The translations under genes and the position numbers were made by a program. From positions 186,001-250,000 of the forward strand of contig LLEY01000078.1 in NCBI GenBank assembly GCA_001414485.1: DNA of 64,000 bases. The letters are read 5' to 3'. Below the pieces are notes generated by a model. The model worked only from the letters and a program-made list of their open reading frames with translations, was not told the origin of the DNA and ran no database searches. Below are positions 10,202 through 20,890 of the stretch, piece by piece. Position 1 is the first letter of the stretch, and each line of letters begins with the position of its first letter. This stretch comes from Calycina herbarum. Taxonomy: Eukaryota; Ascomycota; Leotiomycetes; Helotiales; Pezizellaceae.

Positions 10202-12013
10202 ATGGCCGCTGTCAGGCAGCAGGTGCTGAACTGGCTTTACAGTGTTTTGACCAGCGTAAGGACCCTCCTTTCCTCCTACTTGTGGTGTGCTAATTAGTCA
10301 AGGAATACAAAGATGTGAACCGGACCTACAACGATGTCGCGCAAACGCTCTCCCACTACTCCTCCTTATCTCCCCGAACCGATGTTTACAGTACGCAACC
10401 CCACCTCACCAAAACCGAAATCCCAAGTCCAGAATCAAACTGATAACATGCGATTTAGCTTACGAGAATGGCGCATCGGCGCTCCTCCTCCATCTCTCGG
10501 GCACTCTTCCCGTCAACTTTCGAGGGACAATGTACAGATTCCCAATAGCGTTATGGGTACCCCACGGATATCCACAGGAAGCGCCGCTGGTATATGTGAC
10601 GCCGACGGAGGGCATGATTGTTAGACCGGGGCAACATGTTGATCCGCAGGGGAAGATATACCATCCGTATTTAGTTGGCTGGGCCGAGTTTTGGGATGTA
10701 AGTAAATGCTCGGAAACGCGTTCGGTATGCGACCAAATGCTAATCTTTGGCGATATCAGAAATCTAATATCCTGGACTTTTTGGCTATTCTACGAGACAT
10801 CTTTGCAAAAGAGCCACCCGTTATATCAAGGCAACAGCCAATTGCACCACCACGACCACAGGCCACGGCTGCCCCTCCTGTTCCCCCTCTTCCTCCGGGA
10901 ATTGGACGTCCCCAGAATCAGACCTCCAATTCAGACGAACCTGCGCGACCTCCTCCACCTCCACCTAAACCAAATGCCAATCCCCAGCAATATTCTCCGC
11001 GAAATTCGTTAAGAGGTGACGATGGTCCTCCTCTGCCTCCTCTACCACCCCAGCCAGGAAATGAAGGCGGGCGATACCACCAACAGTCGCAACAACATTC
11101 AAATGGTCATTCCCACGCTCCCCAACGAAGCAGTAGTCTCAGGTACGAAAGCGGACCTCCTCTACCTCCCCAGCCCCAAAGGCAACAAACAGGTGAACCT
11201 TCGGATAGTCCCGTCAGCCCAATAACACCACCTCATGATCCATATGGACGGCAAACATACAATCAAACATACCAACAGCCCCAATATACTGGAACCCCCC
11301 AAACAGGGCCCCCACAACCTCAGCAATCAAGGCCACCTTCGTATATGCAGCCACAGCAATATCAGCAGCAGCAGCAGCAGTGGCAACAACACCCTCAAAA
11401 TATTCCTCCGCAACCTCGACAAAAGCCACCTCCACCAGATCTGATAGATGCCCCTCTCACCCTTCCCATACCCACAGAAGCATCCACAAATCTTCCCGCA
11501 CCGCCTATTCCTCCTAACCCAGAAAAAGACATGCTGCTCCATAACATTGGGAAAGCATTATACGCTCAACGCCAGCACACACGCCAGCAGACAGCATCGA
11601 GTCTTCCCGGCTTAGAATCCCAACATAAAGCCATGCTCCAAGCTCTCACCAACATGCAAGCTGAGATGCAAGCCTTGGAATCCATGAATGCTCTCTTAAA
11701 CACCAATGCGAGCGTTCTCCACACCGCACTCCACGATGCAGATTCTATGATTGACTCGAGTCAGCATCGCACTGCGCCAAGCGTGGACGAGCTCTTGGTG
11801 GCTCCCACGGTCGTGGGAAATCAGTTGTACGAATTAGTGAGTGAAGAAAGGAGTATAGGGGATACTTTATTTGTGCTTGGTCGTGCTGTGGAAAGGGGTA
11901 GAATAAGCCCAGCAGTCTTTGCAAAGATGACTAGGAGTTTGGCGAGAGAATGGTATTTAAAGAAGGCTCTCGCGAAGAAGATTGGTCGAGGCATGGGTTT
12001 GACGACGTATTGA
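10202..12013 (+). CDS. VPS23: ESCRT-I subunit Vps23 / TSG101 homologue
   Basis: Four exons (10202-10255, 10303-10390, 10459-10697, 10760-12013) give 544 residues. Residues 1-145 form a ubiquitin E2 variant (UEV) domain, with VLNWLYSVLTS, TYENGASALLLHLSGTLPV and FPIALWVPHGYP; no catalytic cysteine is needed in this family. A long Pro- and Gln-rich disordered region follows (about 150-365), then a coiled coil and a C-terminal steadiness-box-like region ending WYLKKALAKKIGRGMGLTTY. Family knowledge: Vps23 binds ubiquitinated cargo and sorts it into multivesicular bodies; in fungi it also serves pH signalling. An in-frame ATG 30 bp upstream (10172) could add ten residues, but the 10202 start gives the family's usual N-terminus. 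An out-of-frame ATG at 10179 overlaps it. Confidence 0.93.
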
Positions 12014-12313
12014 TAGCAAAAATCTACCATGTTACCCATGATTGTGTGTTTTTAGCGGTGCACCACATATTTTTCTCGAAAGACCATTTCAAGGGGTTCG
12101 TAAACCGGTGCCTCGCCGATCGACTATTGCGCGGATAATGTTGGGAATATATGGTTTATTTTCCCAGCCATGTTCGCACAATACTTCGGATTCTGCTCTC
12201 CTGTCCTGGCTGGCATTGGAGTAAAGAATTTAGCAAACGAGGGTAATACCGCTTCCGATGAGTCTTGGTCAAGAATAGTATTTCAATGAACGAAGTGTTA
12301 TCAACTAGTAATA

Positions 12314-14589
12314 CTAAAGCTTCTTGAACTGTCCACCAACTTTCACCTTCTCTCTATCCGCTCCAAAACCAGCCTTTTCCCTACACAAAAGCATCATCCT
12401 CTTCATTTCCACAAGTCTCATTGGTTTTGGTTCCTTCAATCCGCATTCCGCTTCCTTCACAACCATCCTTTCCAATTCCTCGCTGGTTCTCGTCAAAAGA
12501 GCTTTCGTCTCATCGTTTTCTTTGCTGTTTTTGCTAGTATGTGTCGAGTTGGACTCATGTGAGAAAGCATTCCATTTTCCAGCAAGATTCTTCCTCTTTC
12601 CGGGTTTGCCACCGACAGCTCCGTCATTCACTTCTTCCACTATGGCTTCGATATCTTTCGCGTTTAGTTCAACCTTCTCGGGGATTCTGGATTTACTCGC
12701 ATTCTTCCAGCCTGGGATCTCGAAGAAACTTTTGCGAGACGCGATGATGGGATTTCCGCCTTTGCCGGAGAAACTTCTTTTCTTCAAACGCGCATCCTTC
12801 TCTTTTGGTCGTACACCTTCTTCGAAGAGCTTGATTCTGTCACCCAGTGTCTTGTTTCGCGCACGTTGTGATGATGGAGGCTCGGGTTTCTTCTCGAATT
12901 TGGGACTTATCACTACGCTGGTTCGGGGGGATTGAAGTGGTGGTTCATTTTTAGGCACAGTTGGTGAAACGGTTGGTGTACGGTGTTTGCTGAGATCTAG
13001 CATTGGAGGAGGTGGCTGTGGCAGGGATTGCCCTTGAGATTCGGGTGATATTATTCTTTGAGAGACGGTGGACCTATTGGGCTTGGTCAATTTGGGATTG
13101 GTCAATGTCGAGATTGGGCTCTGCGGCTCGGCCTCCTGTTGTCTTTCAAACAATCTCTTCATCTCAGCTACTCTGGATGGGCTGATATCCGGAACACCTT
13201 GAGTAGTAGTTCTTGTTCGTGCGCTGCTTTGCCACGGGCTTGCCTTTATTGAAGTTTTACTTGCTGGAGTTTTTGGTGCACGCTCTGGCGTATCTTTCTT
13301 TTCTCTTTCTATACTCTTTGCTCTGTAAAGTGCCTCTATTTTGTTTCCAATTTTCGCTTTGCTTGAACTCATGCGACTACCATTTCCAGATCTTGGAGGT
13401 CCAAGAGGCTGATTTTGCTGCTGTCGTGTTGGTGTTCTGAATGGTTTTCCGTTGCCATAAGCTTCCGAGCACTGCTGCTTAACCACAATTCTTGGGAGGG
13501 AGCGACCGCGGAATGAACTCCTCTTGGAACCAGTATCAGTCCCTCGGAATGAACTCTGGCGTCTGGGTCTTGAGGGAGATCTTGGCCGAGTTGTTGACCA
13601 TTTGGAAGGTGCGAATTGAGTAGAAAAGGACTCCCGTGATCTGAATCCAAATGTGTGGCTTTGCCTTCTTCCTGCAGTTATATGAGGTGACCCTGTTGAG
13701 GTGACATATATGCTGCTTGGCTTTGTGAGAGTTTTTCTTCTAATGGTTAAGTTTCGCTCGTCGTTTGTGATCATTGGCGAAAGGAGCACGGAGACAGGAG
13801 TTTCGGAAATCGATGAATCTGCGAATGACGTTTTCGTTTTAGTATTATGTCTTGTTGATGTGGCTATTGTCAAAGCTCGTCAGTTTTCCCACTAATTGTA
13901 GGGCCAGATGGGACTATCCACATACCTCCATCATAAAACTTGATCATTTCTTTGATTGATCTGTGTCTCTTATTCCCCTCTTTTTCCAAACGCGATTGTG
14001 CAGAAGACAAAATATGGCTAGTATCTTTGAGGTCAGAATCGGACCTCGAGCGTCTGTCACCACGGTTGATCGTTGGGATTTTTGACTTCTGAGGAGACAT
14101 AGACTTTTGAGGGCGTCCTCTCCACCTCTTGATTCCGGAGTTTGACGTACACTCTTCTGCACTCACAGTTGGCTCATGTCTTCGTGGAGTGAGCTTGAGA
14201 TTCTCCTCGGAACCAAGTGGTATATATCCTTCATATCTTTCATACCCTTTACTTCCCGGGCTGAAAATGGTTGAAAGTCTCTCCATCCCTCCCCCATATC
14301 CATCTCTCCGCTTCGAAGAGTTTCTTGACACTTGCAGCGGAGCTGGTTGAAGCCCGGGATATTTGTATGGCAGACTGACCGCATCGAGAGCTTCGAATTT
14401 GCTGATGATGGAAAAGAGATTGAGCGATGCGCTTCGTTTTGGAGGTCTTCCGCTACTTGTTGGACAAGTACGACGAGGAGAGCTGCCTGGTGGCCGTGTT
14501 GATGCCAGTGGTGTACTTGGATGGATTTGTCGCGGGAGGTCCCGACGTTGAGGTGTTTGGTGGGAATGTTTATATGTGTTTCGATTCAT
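12314..14589 (-). CDS. Large basic, low-complexity protein, function unknown
   Basis: Two exons (14589-13926 and 13875-12314) give 741 residues; the 50-nt intron has GTATGT, a CTGAC branch site and a GAG acceptor, and it is the only join that avoids the in-frame TGA. The protein is rich in Ser, Arg, Lys and Pro and is probably largely disordered. Islands that look conserved are SLNLFSIISKFEALDAVSLP (about 53-72), a KEMIKFYDG patch at the exon junction, a short helix RVAEMKRLFERQQE, the motif TLGDRIKLFEEG, and a C-terminal helical region (RLVEMKRMMLLCREKAGFGA). No enzyme domain, signal peptide or membrane segment is visible. The composition recalls cytoskeletal or cell-cycle scaffold proteins, but I do not recognise it. 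It is convergent with VPS23. Confidence 0.72.
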
Positions 14590-15995
14590 GTTTTAAGCTG
14601 GGCGTATTTGAAATTGCAGTCGTCAAGTAGAAGAAGTACTGGTCAAGTGTAGGGAATGCTAAAGCATCGTTCTGGTACATATCTGTTGAGCATTGTACTG
14701 CTTCAACAACATGGAGGTCTGGACTGCTTTGTTGGGGCAAACTGGGATTACGAGGAAAGAGCTGTCCTTCATTTTGCTTCCGCGTTCCGAAGCATCATGT
14801 GGAAGGAACGATTCTTTCCCGCATCAACACAGGTTTCCTCTTCGCTCCTTCCTTGACGATTCTTGAGTCCTGGCTTATCAGCGGCGAAAGTTAATTGAAA
14901 CGGAAACTGCTACGAAGAGCTTCCAAGGTTCAAATTGTGCAACACTTGGGACTTTGACTCTCTCTTCCCAGACTTTCCAATATTCTTCTTCACTCCCAAC
15001 AACCTATTTGCTTTTGCATCCCGCTATGTTTGTGCATTCTTCATGCGTCAAAGCAAATACTGGGCAGTGGAGCTGAGTAGTATCCAACCATTCAGTCCTC
15101 TTCTGGCCCCTGCTTGCAGCCATCCCTCGTCGTCATCCACGCTTCCAACCACTGAGCGCCCAACCGCCCCATTTACAGTCTCCATAACTGACCCACCACC
15201 AGGCTCTCAGTCATATGGGCAAATAAGCTTTTATTTCCCATACAAAAAAAAGCAGCGCTGTCCGAGTGGCCGAGTGGTCAACGCAACGTCCGGAATGACG
15301 GTAAACTATGATATCTACCTGATATCTACCTCCCAGCTATATCCACTTTAGGGTATTTAATAACCGATGTAAACGTTAACGCGGCTCATGAATAAATCCT
15401 AACACTTACGAGTCCGCAATGACCAAAAACTAAGGTTTCCGGGACTTAATATATACCTCCTAAGTATATACTATTTAACGTAATTTAATAAGTGATCTAA
15501 TAAGGACTACATGCCAGCCCCCCCAGTGGGGGGCTGGATAGTTGGAACCTTTTTTTACCTCCTCTTTCGAATTGTTATTGCTTTTTCCAAGAAAGGAGGA
15601 GCGAGGGAACATTTTTTGGTACTTTTTGGTGAACCTTAAGCAAGTGGAGCAGGTCTGGGAGCGGAAGGGTCACCTCAAAACTTGCGGGATCAAACAGCAG
15701 AGTTGAAATAACATCCTTCTTATGAAGAAACAATCTGGGTATTCCTAAATACAAACTGCGCGCTGAGAAAAGTATGCGTCCATCTCAATTAAAAACTTTC
15801 TTCATCCCTGATTACACGAGAAGGAAATGAACAAATAAAAAGGTATGTGCATGACTGCGGACCTGCCAAAAGACATCCCCAGCCAACGATACTCATCCCC
15901 CATCTTTTTTTTAAAGAAGCCCCTCATTAGTTTGAGGAGAGAAGCTGTGCGACACAACAAGCTAATCTCTCCTTGGGCTATCCTCGATGGTCACC
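14590..15995. other. Gene-free interval with a possible Pol III-derived relic
   Basis: About 1.4 kb without a convincing gene. The stretch 15350-15510 is TA-rich. A tRNA-like A-box, a GC-rich hairpin and a T-run occur between 15267 and 15556 (listed separately). ORFs here are short and compositionally biased. Confidence 0.5.
15267..15556 (+). repeat. tRNA-like A-box, hairpin and T-run (possible SINE or Pol III relic)
   Basis: TGGCCGAGTGG at 15267-15277 is a perfect tRNA-Ser/Leu type A-box. A 10-bp perfect hairpin (15514-15523 with 15528-15537) follows, and seven T residues at 15550-15556 would stop Pol III. I found no matching B-box, so this is not an intact tRNA; it may be a decayed tRNA-derived element. 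Confidence 0.3.
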
Positions 15996-17266
15996 TTAAA
16001 GTCCCCCAGAAGGCCCAGCTCTCTCCGGTCGAACAGGTGATTTCGCATCATTCTTCACACTATAACTATTCATCACCCGAATATCATTCTCATCCATCTT
16101 CTCCAAATCGAAATCCACCTCATCCGGCGTTCTCGCAGAAGGTCTTCTGACCTGCTGATTCAACAGCGCAGCACTACCTCTTCTCGGACTCGACAGCATA
16201 CCAGTTGTTGACATACCACCAGAGCCTGAAGTCGAGCAGTGACAACCTCCACAAGAGCAAGTGCGACTTCCCTTAAATGGACCACCCCATAGATCCTTCG
16301 CGGGTAGGATCTTTGCATCGCCGGCGTTGGGGGTGGCGCTGGCCCAGAGGGAGGTGAGGGGGAGGAAAAGAGCTATCATTGTTATGGAAAGGGAACCGGC
16401 TTCGTGGAATTTATCGGGGTCGATACAATTCACGATTGTGAAGACGCCTAGATATTGTTAGCAGGTAAGTATCGAGGGCGTTCGGAGAATAGCTGACCTG
16501 GCAAGAACATAGTATAAAAAGTGCCGATCACAAGAACCTCCATCGAAGCCTGTCTCGTCCATTTCTTCGCTCTCCTCGTTCGCAAAACCATAATCAATTT
16601 TCCAGAGAAGACGAAACAGAACCACCAAACTGTGATCATCTCCGCAGCGAGCGATCCCTTGATAAGCCATTGTCTATCGAGGAAGTTTTTCTTCTCCAAG
16701 ATTGCGGACATGATTTCGGCGGTGAGGATAGTTCGGAATATGACGGCGTTCAGAAGAACACAGAGGGAAACCCCAATAATGATTCGAAAATATCTCGCGG
16801 AAACGCCGACATTGTGAACCACGGTCTTTGCCTGGAGAACGAGGGAGGTGTTGATTGTGAAAGTTATGAACAAGGGAAAGAGTGTGGATGTGATTTGTGT
16901 TGCCTTATCCGAACGAGTAACATATTGGAAGTCGCCGGTGTACAGGGCGTAGAAGCTGTTGTAATTGCTGAAGAAGAAGACGGAAAGGAGGATTCGAGAG
17001 ATGAAAACGAGGAGTAGGGACGTTGCATTGAGCCAGAAGATTGGTGATTTTCTCTTTTCTCTTCGTGTGAGGAGTAGGAGGATGAGCATCATCAATGAAG
17101 CTCCGATTTGGGTGCCATAGTTGATGGATACTGAGGTGGTGTAGTAGTTATCGCTATCAATTGTGTAGAGGGAGACGTTATTTTGGATGATGTTGGTTCC
17201 ATCTGAGGATAGGATGGTGATGTTTTGTGAGTATGGAGCGAAGTCGGAGGCGTTTTGGGAAGACAT
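15996..17266 (-). CDS. STE2: Ste2-type alpha-factor pheromone receptor (GPCR)
   Basis: Two exons (17266-16498 and 16447-15996) give 406 residues. An extracellular N-terminus of about 50 residues with NIT and NVS glycosylation sequons precedes seven hydrophobic segments. SINYGTQIGASLMMLILLLL opens TM1 (48-67), and LPLTSLWA (285-292) matches the Ste2 TM7 signature. The third loop is basic (RTRRAKKWTRQ, 229-239). Family knowledge: this plasma-membrane receptor binds alpha-type peptide pheromone and signals through a trimeric G protein to the mating MAPK cascade. The cytoplasmic tail (after 292) has an unusual cysteine run, CSCGGCHC, and several Ser/Thr that could be phosphorylated. The 50-nt intron joins LPG to VFTIVN in TM6. 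Pth11-type GPCRs were considered, but they lack the TM7 signature and carry a CFEM domain. Confidence 0.9.
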
Positions 17267-18423
17267 CTTGACCGACTTTTTGGCTGGGAGACAGTGTTAG
17301 CACAACCTTTCAAGGGGAATATTGGGTGATTAATAGTACATACAGTGACAAATGCCGCACAGGCTATGAGAAGCAATGTACCGGAGCGACAAAGGTTCTG
17401 CGATAGAGACGAGTCACTCCTTTGCAAGTCGCACGATAAGCCGATGCTGCTTCAGGCAAGCTCGAAGAGGGAAGCTTCGTGAAAAGGAAGATAGAGAATT
17501 GTGGTGTTTAGATACCAGTCGTGGAGAATCCGATCGATAAAATCGCAGAAGTCGTCGTCGTTTTGTGTCGTAAAAATAAACCAGCTCGCAACCCAAGATC
17601 GCAATAATTAAACACTCGTCTCAAGCTTTGATCCCATTAATCATATTCATCATATTCATCTTTTTCGTATTGTTTCAAGTTGTAACCATAAGATTGTCAC
17701 AGAAAGGTACCTCGTATTATGCTGGTGGTCGAGGTGGCATTACCACAATCAAAAGAGACCTGCCACCCTCATATTGTTTCCAACCATATTCGAGCATTCG
17801 CGCCAATTCCGGGTCCAGAACACGATGTGAGCTATGCTGGAGAGAATAATACTAAGAATGTGGAACAATCTGTACGAAAAGGGGTTGTGGCTCATGATGC
17901 TTCATATTGTTCTTCGCAAGCGAGCTGATAGGCGAGGTGCAGCCACCGCCAACATTTGGAACGTAGTGAAGCAGCCATCGTGAGGACTCAAAGAAAAGAT
18001 ATTAGAGGATAGATCCTTCGGAAATTTATGCCGGTCCCCATGATGATTTTAGTGGAGGCGAACTTAGGCAAATAAGAAGAAGAAGCATGTCACGTGACAG
18101 TGCTGATTTCTAGAGGGTGTTTTCCTGTCTATCTATATCCTGTAACGTTCATTTCCTTATTCTAATTTGGATGCGTTTTTGCAGGAGTGCCAAGTTCCTA
18201 AAATCAACCCCTTCCTTTACTAGACTATCTCAAAGTGATAGCTGGGGATGACTTCAGTTGCTACGACTCCACGCTGTTTCGATTTGGTACAAATTATCCA
18301 ATGACGAAACCAAGTAACATTCATAGATGTCTTATTGCCTTCAATCTAAGAAAGCAAGCTTTCTGGGCACGTATCCAGTCAACACAGGCGCCCAGAGCCT
18401 TTCCAAGGAGCCACCCTGAAGCT
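17267..18423. other. Intergenic space upstream of the pheromone receptor
   Basis: This interval holds the receptor promoter and the 3' flank of the PAP2 gene. A palindromic TCACGTGA lies at 18090-18097. Short frames at 17628-17928 have biased composition and no splice-compatible continuation, so I call no gene. Confidence 0.5.
18090..18097. promoter_or_regulatory. Palindromic TCACGTGA (bHLH-type site)
   Basis: A perfect 8-bp palindrome in the gene-free interval between the receptor start and the PAP2 3' end. It matches the E-box bound by fungal bHLH factors. It lies 0.8 kb from the receptor start, so its target is unclear. Confidence 0.25.
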
Positions 18424-19681
18424 TCATCCTGCCGCAGAAGAAACAAAACCTGCCGCCTCAGCCCCCTTTTCAATTTTTTGTATTTGAGTTGCATTCGCGC
18501 ACTTGGCCCGATAATCCAGTTGGTCCCACCATGCCCAAAAATACGTATCGATTCTTGATATCCTCCTTTCCTCGAGCCCCTTTGAAACCATCCCGTGTTG
18601 TACAGAAGCCGAGGAAGGAGTTTCGATACGACTGGTAGGTAGAAAAAGGGGAATGTGATTACGACGAAAGTCGAATACAGAGGCATAAGTAGAACGAAAT
18701 GCGAGGAAGCCGAGGGAGATTCCGATAATCATGCCAAACACAATATCATTTGCGTGGTGTTGCTAGTTAAACAAAGTCAGCAGATGTTTTCTTCTTCAAC
18801 TTTGTACTGGGGGCACTGACATAGGATATGTACATGCTTCCAGAAATGAGTGATGCTCCTAAGAGTGGAGAAATAGTGACCATCATAATCCAGAAGTATG
18901 CTCCGTGGCCTGAAATTGTTTTGAGTCGGGCGTTCAAGTAGAGTGCAGTGAAAGACCCAGAAGCAAACGAGTTCGCAGTGTGCCCACTCGGGAAACTTTG
19001 TAGGCTATACGCAATGTCAGAATTTTTTCATTCGTGGCCCCTGTGAATTGAATATCCGAACGTACGCCTTCTTGATTTCGTACGGGTCTCCACTGCACGC
19101 AATGACACCAAGCCAATATCTTTCCAGCCCCGGTTCTTTGATAATGGAATTTGGATCCGGCTTGCAGACGTCCATGAAATGAGGACGAAAACCGCCGACA
19201 ACTTGCTTGAGAATCGTACAGACAAATGCGCTTTATGCAGAAATGTCAGCGAAGTACTCTAAGAAAACGGCGGGAGATATGCCACTCACGTCGCCACAAC
19301 GGCCTTTAGCACACCCGAAATTCCAGCATGTAATTCATGGAGGCCTGGCGATTTGAACTGGAAAAGGGTGACAACCAGGAGCGGAACCAAGACCACAATT
19401 ACGCCACATGCCCATGAAGGGATCGGTTCAGGTCTCCATGGGTAATCCAATTCCATGGGAGGCCGAAGGCTAGCAAGAGCATGATCCAAGGAGCTTTCGG
19501 AGGCCCATGGCGACATGGGTATTACTCGATCGTTGAAGTAATATATCGGCATTCGCCAGATTCCCAAAGTGACAGAAATAAAGAAGAGGATTCCGGAGTA
19601 ATCGAGCCAAACGAGACGAAAAAGTGCCGATGCTGGCGAGGGAGCTGATTTATAACGCGGAACTGGTTCCTTGATGGTCAT
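18424..19681 (-). CDS. PAP2-family lipid phosphatase (DPP1/LPP1 type)
   Basis: Four exons (19681-19290, 19230-19066, 19004-18821, 18762-18424) give 359 residues. The three phosphatase motifs fall in order: C1 KQVVGGFRP (139-147), C2 SFPSGHT (189-195), and C3 around S242 to D253 with the putative nucleophile His249. About six membrane segments surround them, and the acidic/Cys-rich loop before C2 (CKPDP) is typical of the fungal DPP1 group. Family knowledge: such enzymes dephosphorylate diacylglycerol pyrophosphate, phosphatidate or lysophosphatidate at vacuolar or Golgi membranes. The C3 motif lacks the usual Arg after its Ser (Met243 instead), so activity or substrate range may differ. The intron donors GTGAGT, GTACGT and GTCAGT all give frame-consistent joins. 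Confidence 0.88.
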
Positions 19682-20890
19682 TCTCGAGAATCAAAGCTCT
19701 AGACATATGTCCGTGTGTGAGTTTTTGTAGAAGAAAAAAGAATGTGAAAGACAGAATTAGAGATAATGTCTGCCACAGAAGGTATTTAAAAATGCATCAT
19801 ACGATGCAAGAGGATGTCGTTGTGAACACGGAGCACTTGCTCCAGTGTGCCATTTGGGCAAGATTCTAGAATTTCAGAATCATTTCATAGGCAATCACGA
19901 CCTTTATGCAAGCAGCTCGGGACCCTTGTCCACGGGTGACCACAAGAGAGGGGATTTGGTCGCTCCTTCCTTCTAACCTCGACCTAACCTCGCACCACGC
20001 CTGCCAGACGAGTATCTAGGCAAAGAAATGGAAGCGCTCTCTGGGTCTCAGGAAGAACCACCATACCACATCATAAAACCCCGTGAAAAGCCTCGAAACG
20101 AAAGGAGAGTGTGAGCACAGAAATGGCAATTTCAAACGATGACAATTTGCATGACCTGCGAAAGTTCTCAAAGAGGTAAGCGGTAGCTCATCATGTAGGT
20201 GATAAACCAATTATATGAGATACCGCAACTCATTGGTGTACAACGACAGGTAACGCGTCCACAACAGGTAAGAATATCCGCATCTCAACATTATGGTGTT
20301 GTGGTACTAGCTACGCGTTGAAATAGATCATATAGCCCGAAAAGAAGAACCAGACTGGTGTATCGAAGATTGTTGACGGAGAGGAAAGTATAAGCAGTTT
20401 CTTGGTGTTGTTGGGGAATAAAAAGAGGCCGCAGCGAGCGTTAGACGGGCCGAGACCGGTCCGCTTATAAACTGAGCTCAGTCGGCCCCTGTGCTCACTT
20501 CGAGAGGTGGGGGAGTGGGATGGCAGTCTTGAAGTTGAATTAAAAAGCGACGAATTGGGCAAATCTCTCCAGTTTTCAAGCGTGCGGTTGAGTTGTGGAA
20601 AAATCATCCCATCTTTACTCGTACATTGGAATTGGACTTCGCATCGAAGCTAAGCTTTCAATTCGTTCTATTCCTCGGCCAAAATCGGGCTTCTAACCCC
20701 TTACGTCAACACGCTGGCGTCCAGGTGCCGGAAGCTTCTCTACCCCGCCATTAACTTGGGAGGAGTTAGCAAGCTGGCTGCCCGCGAGCGCTTGTCGGCC
20801 ATTACAAGACAGCTAGATCTTCGGCCTTCAATTTCTACCAGCACTACCACTTCCTTCAGTACAACTTCAAATCAACAAGAAAAGCCCAAA
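19682..20890. other. Divergent promoter region, PAP2 gene and AGX1
   Basis: About 1.2 kb between the two divergent starts. It holds no convincing separate gene. The last 240 bp (from 20654) are open in the AGX1 frame but lack an ATG (see findings). Confidence 0.5.

Noticed and set aside
10172..10204. Upstream ATG as the VPS23 start
   Set aside because: It is in frame, but the ten extra residues have no match to the family's usual N-terminus, and an out-of-frame ATG at 10179 overlaps it.
15255..15330. Intact tRNA-Ser or tRNA-Leu gene
   Set aside because: The A-box is perfect, but no B-box (GGTTCGANTCC) or closing acceptor stem follows within 120 bp.
17628..17928. Hydrophobic short frame upstream of the receptor
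   Set aside because: Its hydrophobicity comes from an ATT/TTC-rich stretch; two overlapping frames compete and neither has splice support.
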